From assembly GCF_004115215.2 (NCBI RefSeq), contig NW_024396730.1, forward strand, positions 124,001 to 188,000: 64,000 nucleotides of DNA. The letters are read 5' to 3'. Below the pieces are notes generated by a model. The model did not search any database. It was not told the DNA's origin and saw only the letters and a list, made by a program, of their open reading frames with translations. The position numbers and the translations under genes are program-made. Positions 56,217 to 64,000 of the stretch are shown in pieces. The DNA is from Ornithorhynchus anatinus. Lineage: Eukaryota > Chordata > Mammalia > Monotremata > Ornithorhynchidae. Within the stretch, counting starts at the first letter, position 1, and each line of letters opens with the position of its first letter.

Positions 56217-56535
56217 CGTGTGTGGGTTTGTGTGTCTGTGTGTGAGGGAAGGACTGAGCTTCAATTTGTTCTGACCTACCAACTGGGACATCCCCGGAAA
56301 GGCCCAATTCCCCCTCTCTGTTGTCCCGACAATTTGACAAGTCGCGCCTCGGGTTTTCCCGGGGATGGTCCGCTGATAATTCACCTTCCGAGGCAATGTC
56401 AGCCTCAGTGCTATGTCCGGCTGCTCCAAGATATCTCCCGGCTCCCACTCCCACCGGCTCAGCTGTGAGCCTAGCCTGTACGATGTGTGTGTTTGTGTGT
56501 GTGCGTGTGTGTGTGTGTATGTGTGTGTGTGATAC
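56217..56535. repeat. GT-rich region with repeat copy 2 and (GT)n
   Basis: 56217-56245 is GTGT-rich. 56282-56395 is the second copy of the unidentified 110-bp repeat and is rich in CpG, unlike copy 1. 56482-56531 is a (GT)n tract of about 25 units with interruptions. Confidence 0.75.
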
Positions 56536-56639
56536 TCCCATTGCAAGCGCTACGCATGGTCACAGTTGCTCCAATAACAAAGTCTCTATCAGCCCAGTCT
56601 GTCTGTATTTGTCTCGTAATCTTCTCTTCAGAAGCCAAT

Positions 56640-57520
56640 GCTCATAGTATTTGCTAAATGCTTACTGCATGTCAAACATGCAGTGGATAGAGCAGTGCCT
56701 TAGGAGTCAGAAGTACAGCTAGTTGTCTGCTGGGTGACCTTGGGCAAGTCACTTCACTTCTCTGTGGCTCAGTTGCCTCATCTGTAAAATAGGGATTAAG
56801 ACTGTGAGCTCCATTTGAAATAGGGACTGTGTCCAACCTGATTATCTTCTATTCATTCAATCAATCATATTTATTGAATGCTTAATGTGTGCAGAGCACT
56901 ATACTAAGCTCTTGGAAAGTACAATTCAGCAACAAAGAGAGACAATCCCTGCCCACAAAAAGCTCACAGTCTAGAAGAGGGGAGACAGACATCAAAGCAA
57001 ATGAACAGGCATCAATAACATCAGTATAAATAAATATAATTAGATATATATAAATATATATATATACATACATCAGGACAAGTAAGACAGGCATTAAAAT
57101 AAATAGAATTATAGGTATGTACGTATATTCACAGGTAGTGTGGGGCAGAGGGGTCGAGCAAAGGGAGCGAGGCTGGGTGAGGGTGGCAGAGAGGGGGGGC
57201 GAGCTGAGGGAAAAGGGGGCTTAGTACCCAGGGTTTAGTACAGTGCCTGTCACATAGTCAGAACTTGACAAGTACCCAAAAAAGCACTGTACTAAACAAT
57301 GGTATAGGTACAAGACAATCAGGTGCCACATGGGGCTCACAGTCTAAGTAGGAGAGAGAACAGGTATTAATTACCCATTTTGCAGCTGAGGGAACTGAGA
57401 CACAGACAAGTGAGATGACTTGCCCAAGCACACACAGCAGGCACGTGGCAGAGCAGGGCTTAGAAAGCAGGTCCTCTGACTCCCAGGCCTGGGCTCTTTC
57501 CATTAGGCCAGACTGCTTCT
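56640..57520. repeat. Mon-1 and L2 mosaic
   Basis: Plus-strand Mon-1 at 56688-56850 resumes at 57225-57280 after a minus-strand L2 3' end (56851-57224) that contains a TATATA run at 57045-57065. A minus-strand Mon-1 follows at 57280-57520. Confidence 0.8.
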
Positions 57521-57524
57521 CTGT

Positions 57525-58330
57525 ATTCTTCTTCTCCCTTTAGACTGCCAGCTTGTAGTGGGAAGGAAACGTGTCCACCACCTCTCTCATATTGTGCTCT
57601 TCCAAGCACTTAGTTCAGTGTTCTGCACTCAGGAAGTGCTCAGTAAATTCCATCTATTGATTAGTGGATTGATTGGCTTAAACTTGATGGTCAAGAATGA
57701 CTACCACTACCCTATGAACTGGAAGCTCCTTCTGTAGACTGTAAGCTCCTTCTAGGCAGGGATCATGCCTACCTACTCTATTGCACTGTACCCTCCAAAA
57801 CGCTTGATACAGTGCTCTGCGCTCAGTAAGTAATAAATAAATACCACTGATTGATTACTCTTTGGTTTGCAGATGGATGGTGTGCTTGGTGGGGGAGGGT
57901 GAAATCTGTGGATTTTAGAAACAATATTCCCACCCAGAATTCCCAGCCTTGCCCACCACCAACCCACTCTTACTCTCCTCAGATATTGCTTTGGTGGAAT
58001 TTTCATTCATTCATTCATTCATTCATTCATTCATTCATTCATCCATCCATTCATCCATTCATTCAGTCGCATTTAATGAGCTCTTATTGGCTGCCTAGCA
58101 CTGTACCACGCACTTGGAAGAGTAAGCTGCAACAGTAAACGGACACATTTCCTGCAAACTATAAGTCCGAGCGATCCTCCCCAGCTCTAAGAAAGTTTAA
58201 AAGAAGCCCCTTTTCCTTCTCCCTTCCCCATTCATCAATCATTCAGTCAGTCAGTGGCACTGATGGAGCCCTTATTATTTGCAGAGTTCTATATTGAGCT
58301 CTTGGGAGAGTTTGATAGAGGTGGAAGACA
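57525..58330. repeat. L2 tails with (CATT)n
   Basis: Plus-strand L2 3' ends at 57525-57670 and 57720-57860; unique 57861-58000; minus-strand L2 tails at 58001-58170, starting with a (CATT)n run of about 12 units, and at 58240-58330. Confidence 0.78.
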
Positions 58331-58435
58331 TGATTCCTATGAGGAGGGAAAGGGAACCATGAAGCAAATCAACTTTATGGACAGAGATCCATTTCCCAAG
58401 ACTGAGTATTTTAGAGGCCACTTGATGTAATTGTT

Positions 58436-58629
58436 TTTTAAATAGTATTTGTTAAACACTTACTATGTGGCAGGCACTGTCCTAAACTCTGGGGAAGATG
58501 CAAGATAGTCAGGTTGGATACAGTCCATGTCCCACATGGGGCTCACAGTCTTAATCCCCATTTTACACATGAGAAGTTGAGGTCAACATCCTTCCTCATC
58601 TAATCCAGGCTCTGCCACTCGTCTGCCAT
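58436..58629 (-). repeat. Mon-1 SINE, truncated
   Basis: Minus-strand Mon-1 3' part to about 58575, then a short plus-like piece (AATCCAGGCTCTGCCACT). Preceded at 58331-58430 by unique sequence matching 23830-23925 of unit 1. Confidence 0.75.
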
Positions 58630-60555
58630 TCATTCAGTAGTATTTATTGAGCGCTTACTTTGTGCAGAGCACTGTACTAAGCGCTTGGAATATACAATTC
58701 GGCAACAGATAGAGACAATCCCTGCCCATTGTAGGGCTTACAGTCTAACTGGGGGAGACAGGCAGACAAAAACAATAGCAATAAATAGAATCAAGGGGAT
58801 GTACATCTCATTAACAAAATAAATAGGGTAATAAAAATATATACAAATGAGCAAATGAGCACAGTGCTGAGGGGAGGGGAAGGGAGAGGGGAAGGAGCAG
58901 AGGGAAAGGGGGGAAAGGGAGCTTAGCTGAGGGGAGGTGAAGGAGGGGCAGAAACCCAGCAGAGGGAGCAGAGGGAAAAGGGGAAGCTCTGTCTGGGAAG
59001 GCCTCTTGGAGGAGGTGAGCTCTCAGTAGGGCTTTGAAGAGGGGAAGAGCATTAGTTTGGTGGAAGTGAGGAGGGAGGGCATTCCAGGACAGCAGGAGGA
59101 CATGGGCCGGGGTCGACGCCAGGATAGGCAAGAATGGGGGACAGTGAGGAGGTAAGCGACAGAGAAGCGGAGTGCACAGAGTGGACAGTAGAAAGAGAGA
59201 AGGGAGGAGAGGTAGGAGGGGGCAAGGTGATGGAGAGCCTTGAAGCCTAGAGTGAGAAGTTTTTGTTTCGTGTGGAGGTCGATAGGCAACCATTGGAGGT
59301 TTTTAAGGAGGGGAGTTGCATGCCCAGAGCGTTTCTGTAGGAAGATGATCTGGGCAGTGGAATGAAGAATAGACTGGAGTGGGGAGAGACAGGAGGAAGG
59401 GAGATCAGAGAGCAGGCTGACACAATAATCCAGTCGGGATAGTATCAGAGCTTGTTCCAGCAAGGCAGCAGTTTGGATGGAGAGGGCAGGGCAGATCTTG
59501 GAGATATTGTGAAGTTGAGACCGGCAGGTGTTGGTGACGGTTTGGATGTGTGGGGTGAATGAGAGAGTAGAGTTAAGGATGACACCAAGGTTGTGGGCCT
59601 GTGAGATGGGAAAGATAGTAGTGCCATCCACAGTGCCAGGCAAGTCAGGGAGGGCACAGGGTTTGGGAGGGAAGATAAGGAGATCAGTTTTGGACATGTT
59701 GAGTTTTCGGTGGCGGGCAGACATCCAGGTGGAGACGTTCTGGAGGCAGGAGGAGATACGAGCGTGAAGGGAGGAGGAGATGGGGCGGAGATGTAGATTT
59801 GTGTGTCCTCTGCATAGAGATGATAGTTGAAGCTGTGGGAGCGAATGAGTTCACCAAGGGAGTGAGTGTAGATGGAGAACAGAAGAGGGACAAGAAATGA
59901 CCCATGAGGAACCCCTACAGTTAGAGGATGGGAGAGGGAGGAGGAGCCCACTAAGGAGACTGAGAATGAACGGCCAGACAGATCCTCCCGCGGTCCTGGA
60001 ACGCCCTCCCTCCTCACCTCCACCAAACTGATTCTCTTCCCCTCTTCAAAACCCTACTTAAAACTCACCTCCTCCAAGAGGCCTTCCCAGACAGAGCTCC
60101 TCTTCTCCCTCTACTCCCTCTGCCACCCCCCCTTTACCTCTCCGCAGCTAAACCCTCTTTTTCCCCTTTTCCCTCTGCTCCTCCACCTCTCCCTTCCCAT
60201 CCCCACAGCACTGTACTCGTCCGCTCAACTGTATATATTTCCATTACCCTATTTATTTTGTTAATGAATTGTACATCGCCTTGATTCTATTTAGTTGCCA
60301 TTGTTTTTACGAGATGTTCTTCCCCTTGACTCTATTTATTGCCATAGTTCTTGTCTGCCCGTCTCCCCCGATTAGACTGTAAGCCCGTCAAACGGCAGGG
60401 ACCGTCTCTATCTGTTGCCGACTTGTTCATCCCAAACGCTTAGTACAGTGCTCTGCACATAGTAAGCGCTCAATAAATACTATTGAATGAATGAATGAAT
60501 GAATGAATGAATAAGAGGAGAACCAGGAGAGGATGGAGTCAGTGAAGCCAAGAGT
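58630..60555 (-). repeat. L2 LINE interrupted by an L2 of opposite strand
   Basis: Minus-strand L2 from its 3' tail at 58630 through a 233-residue open C-terminal frame (59023-59724), the RT words AEDTQIYIS and [19 protein letters not shown], to 59984. It resumes at 60513 (inverse of TGGCTTCACTGACTCC) to 60555. Confidence 0.88.
59985..60512 (+). repeat. Young L2 3' end inside L2
   Basis: A plus-strand L2 3' end, close to consensus, with ORF2 terminus, 3' UTR and a (GAAT)n tail of about 7 units at 60483-60512. It separates two adjacent parts of the minus-strand L2. Confidence 0.9.
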
Positions 60556-61245
60556 TGGTATTTGGTAAGTGCTTACTATGTGCAGAGCACTGTTCTAAGC
60601 ACTGGGGTAGATACACGGTAATCAGGTAGTCCTACGTGAGGCTCACAGTTAATCCCCATTTTACAGATGAGGTAACTGAGGCACAGAGAAGTGAAGTGAC
60701 TTGCCCACAGTCACACAGCTGACAAGTGGCAGAACCAGAATTCGAACCCATGACCTCGGACTCCCAAGCCCGGGCTCTTTCCACTGAGCCATGCTGCTTC
60801 TCTAAATACTTGTTAAGTGCTTACCAAGTGCCAAGCACTGTTCTAAGCGCTGGGGTAGATACAGGGTATTCAGGTTGTCCCATGTAAGGCTCACAGTCTT
60901 AATCCCCATTTTACAGATGAGGTAACGGAGGCACTGAGAAGTCAAATGACTTGCCCAAAGTCACACAGCTGACAGGTGGTGGTAGAGCCAGGATTAGAAC
61001 ACATGACCTCTGATTCCTAAGCCCGTGCTCTTTCCACTGAGCCACACTGCTTCTCTGTCATCTGACCTCAGGTGAGTCATTTTGCTGTGCCTCAGTTCCC
61101 TCATCTGTAAAATGGGGATTAAGATTGTGAGCCTAATGTGGACAGGGACTGTGTCCAACCCAATTGTCTTTTATCTACCTCAGCTCTTAGTAGAGTGCCT
61201 GGCACATAGTAAGTGGTTAACAAATGCCATTAAAATAAAACAAAC
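60556..61245. repeat. Three Mon-1 copies
   Basis: 60556-60803 (-), 60806-61050 (-) and 61055-61245 (+). The first two are nearly tandem and close to consensus; the third lacks its head. Confidence 0.85.
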
Positions 61246-61319
61246 AACGTTTCTCCTCCTCCATCTCATTAACTCCTCTTCCAGCTAAGTATATGTATGC
61301 TGGAAGGCTCTGTTACTAA

Positions 61320-62155
61320 TAACTGCCATTTGTTAAGCACTTAGCATAGGTCAAGCACTGTAGTAAATGCTGGGGTAGATACAAGGCAATCATGCTCCAA
61401 GAGGGTCTCACAGTCTAAAGTAAGATGGGGAACAGGTATTATATCCCCCTTTAGCACAGGAAGGAATCGAGGCACAGAAAAGTGAAATGACTTGACCAAG
61501 GTCACGCAGGTCACCTGCAAGTACATGACAGGTCTGAGATGAGAGCCTGGATCCTCTTACTCCTAGACCTGGCTCTTTTCACTAGGTCACGGTGCTTCCC
61601 ATAAGATCCCTGAGTCACCATGTTGGGTCGGGGGGCAGGATGTTTGGGTGGGCTGGAATTCTCCCTGAGAACTCAGCTCTGACCAGGGACAGGACTGCAT
61701 TGATGCTGGGGACACACAACCAGCTGCCCAAAGCACTGATTTGACCTGAGAATCGTCATGGTGGCCTCTTACCTGGTTGGAAGGAAGAGGACCCAGGAGG
61801 CAGGGGGTGTGCAAAGAGGTGGGGCCTTTTTTTTTAATGGTATTTGTTAAAAACTTACATTATGTCAAATGCTGTTTTAAGCGCAGGGATAGGTAGGTGT
61901 TAATTGGACCCGGTCCCTGTCCCACTGTATAGGTGAGGCCCCGTAGGCTGTAAGACCATTTTGGGCAAGGAATGTGTCTGTTTGTTATGGTATTATACTC
62001 TCCTATGTGCTTAGTACAATGCTCTGGACACGATAAGTGCTCGATAAACTTGATTGACTGACTAAGTAGGAGGGAGAACAGGAGAACTAAGGCACAAAGA
62101 AGTTAAGCGACTGGCCCAAGGTCACCCAGCCATCAATTGGCAGAGTGGGGATGAG
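61320..62155. repeat. Mon-1 (-) copies with unique spacer
   Basis: 61320-61600 is Mon-1 (-). 61601-61830 is unique and matches 24196-24327 of unit 1. A Mon-1 (-) at 61836-61930 and 62066-62155 is split by a plus-strand L2 tail at 61940-62065. Confidence 0.8.
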
Positions 62156-62835
62156 GAAGCAGTGTGGCTTAGTGGATAGAGCATCAACAGTCCCTGGCAC
62201 ATAGTAAGTGCTTATCAAATACCTGGGAGTCAGAAGGACATGGGTCCTAATCCAAGCTCCGCCACCTGTCTGCTCTATGACCTTGGGCACGTCACTTGGC
62301 TTCTCCAGACCTCCATTACCTAATCTGTAAAATGGGAATTAAGATGGTGATCCCCAAGTGGGGCAGGGACTGTTTCCAACCCGATTTGCTCAGATCCACC
62401 ACAGCAGTTAGAACAGTGCCTGACACCTAGGAAGCCCTTACCTAACAAATACCACAGTTATTATTATTATTATTATCATTACTATTAATAAAAAGGACAG
62501 GACCATTGAATCGATCAATCAGCGAGGATCCACAGGTGAAACCCTGCTTGCAGAGCACCAGACTAAGTGCTTGAGGAGTGCGATAAGAGTAGAAAACATG
62601 ACCATCAGGGACCTTTCATTATAATGTGGGAGACAGACTGGCACATATTAATAATAACCACTATAATGATGGTACATCTTAAGCATTAACTATGTGTCAA
62701 GCACTGTTCCATGTTCTGGGATAGATACAAGTTAATCACATTGGACACAGTCCCTGTCCTACACAGGGTTCACAGTCTCACATTCCAACCTTATTATCTC
62801 ATATCTACTCCAGTGCTTAGGACAGTGCTTGGCAC

Positions 62836-63095
62836 ATAGAGAAGCAGCGTGGCTCAGTGGAAAGAGCCCGGGCTTTGGAGTCAGAGGTCATGGGTTCGAA
62901 TTCTGGCTTGGCCACTTGTCAGCTTAGTGACTGTGGGCAAATCACTTCACTTCTCGGTGCCTCAGTTACCTCATCTGTAAAATGGGGATTAAGACTGTGA
63001 GCCCCACGTGGGACAACCTGATTCCCCTGTGTCTATCCCAGCACTTAGAACAGTGCTCAGCACATAGTAAACGCTTAACAAATACCAACATATTT
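62836..63095 (+). repeat. Mon-1 SINE private to the unit B tail
   Basis: Near-consensus Mon-1 with head GAGAAGCAGCGTGGCTCAGT, splitting an older minus-strand Mon-1 that is continuous at 26955-27295 and 47466-47820. Confidence 0.9.
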
Positions 63096-63816
63096 CGTGT
63101 TTAACAAATGTCACAGCTTATTAATCCCCATTTTCCAGATGAGATAACTGAGGCCCAGAGAAATTAAAATACTTGTCCAAAGTCACACAGCAGAGAGGAA
63201 CCAGGAGCCAGGATAAGAACCCAAGGTTCTTCTGATTCCCAGACCCGTGCTTTATCCACTAGGTCATGGTGCTTCTCACAACTTGTACAGGTGGCTGAAA
63301 GACGAATGCTACAGTGATTCATAGTAGGCTGGCAGGGTCAATCGATGAATAAGGGTTACGTTCAGTCAGTATGGGTTTGGACTTTTCCTACGATGAGGAA
63401 AAGAAGAGGCTGCTGACAATGAGATAAACGTGTTTGAGGGAGCCTTCCTTGCCAACTTGGACTCTGATCCCCACATGGGACAGGGACGCTTTCCCCTCTG
63501 GTCATCTCGTACTTACCACTGCGCTTAGTACAGTGCTTGGCACATGGTAAGGACTTAACAAACACCACAGTTATTATCACCATCACATTCAGCTTTCATA
63601 CTGAGTCAGAAACAGCAGCATGGCCCAGTGGAAAAGGCCCAGGCCTGGGGTTCAGAGGACCAGGGTTCTAATCCTGGCTCTGCCACTTATCTGCTGTGTG
63701 ACCTTGGGCAAGTCACTTCATTTCGCTGTGCCTCCATTACCTCATCGGTAAAATGGGGATTAAGACTCTGAGCCCCATGTGGGACAGGGACTGTGTCCAA
63801 CCTGATTAGCTTGTAT

Positions 63817-64000
63817 TCATTCAATAGTATTTATTGAACGCTTACTATGTGCAAAGCACTGTACTTGTACTATGTGCAAAGCACTTGGAATGTACAATTC
63901 AGCAACAGATAGAGACAATCCCTGCCCAGTGACAGGCTCACAGTCTAAATGGGGGAGACAGCAAAGCAAAACGGAGCAGAACAGATGCAAGACAACATCA
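63817..64000 (-). repeat. L2 3' tail, orthologous to 28089
   Basis: Same left junction (GCTTGTATTCATTCAATAG) and the same internal duplication CTTGTACTATGTGCAAAGCA as 28082-28160. Truncated by the window edge. Confidence 0.9.

Larger units (their letters stand above)
62155..64000. repeat. Unit B tail segment, running off the window
   Basis: Copy of 26501-28270. Parts: Mon-1 (+) 62155-62480, with an apparent insertion in its head region; old L2 tail (-) 62512-62650; Mon-1 (-) 62640-62835 and 63120-63285; Mon-1 (+) 62836-63095 inserted in it; unique 63286-63600; Mon-1 (+) 63612-63816; L2 (-) from 63817. Confidence 0.83.

Overview
This window is vertebrate genomic DNA, almost certainly from a monotreme (platypus Ornithorhynchus anatinus is the best guess). 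The reasons are the hundreds of copies of two monotreme-type repeats, the tRNA-headed Mon-1 SINE (a MIR-like CORE-SINE) and its L2 LINE partner, plus a cluster of vomeronasal type-1 receptor (V1R) genes, a family known to be greatly expanded in platypus. There are no bacterial features. Most of the 64 kb is interleaved, nested retroposons. The assembly is a draft: one run of exactly 100 Ns lies at 46680-46779.

Genes. Four V1R loci are visible. Three are on the minus strand: V1R-1 (16668-17367, pseudogene with a large internal deletion), V1R-A (45785-46679, pseudogene running into the gap) and V1R-B (51350-52279, an intact 309-residue receptor). One is on the plus strand, V1R-P (31031-31953, a more divergent pseudogene). 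V1R-B is the only credible protein-coding gene of the host in the window. Each locus except V1R-A, whose 5' side is lost in the gap, has a pyrimidine-rich tract in the sense strand a few tens of bases 5' of the ATG. In V1R-B and V1R-P the tract ends in a CAG and probably marks the acceptor of an intron that follows a non-coding first exon.

Layout. 1-11 kb: stacked and nested L2 and Mon-1 copies. 11.1-16.4 kb: a 5.3-kb endogenous retrovirus fossil on the minus strand, with matching 347-bp LTRs, a 5-bp target duplication and a primer-binding site complementary to tRNA-Ser; it is itself invaded by a Mon-1 and an L2. 16.5-28.9 kb: duplication unit 1 (V1R-1, its 5' flank and a tail segment). 28.9-43 kb: a solo LTR-like element, the inverted V1R-P, a 2.4-kb L2 with endonuclease and reverse-transcriptase coding remnants, a 460-bp GGAA satellite and two RTE/BovB-like repeats. 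43.0-48.5 kb: unit A (V1R-A, gap, tail segment). 48.6-64 kb: unit B (V1R-B, 5' flank with a solo LTR, tail segment).

Interpretation. The three minus-strand receptors sit in the same long repeating unit, roughly 12-15 kb: receptor, 5' flank, then a tail. Insertions present in one unit with an empty site in another allow the order of events to be read, and the comparison implies that the assembly gap hides about 9-10 kb. This is a birth-and-death receptor cluster, with one intact gene among three pseudogenes.
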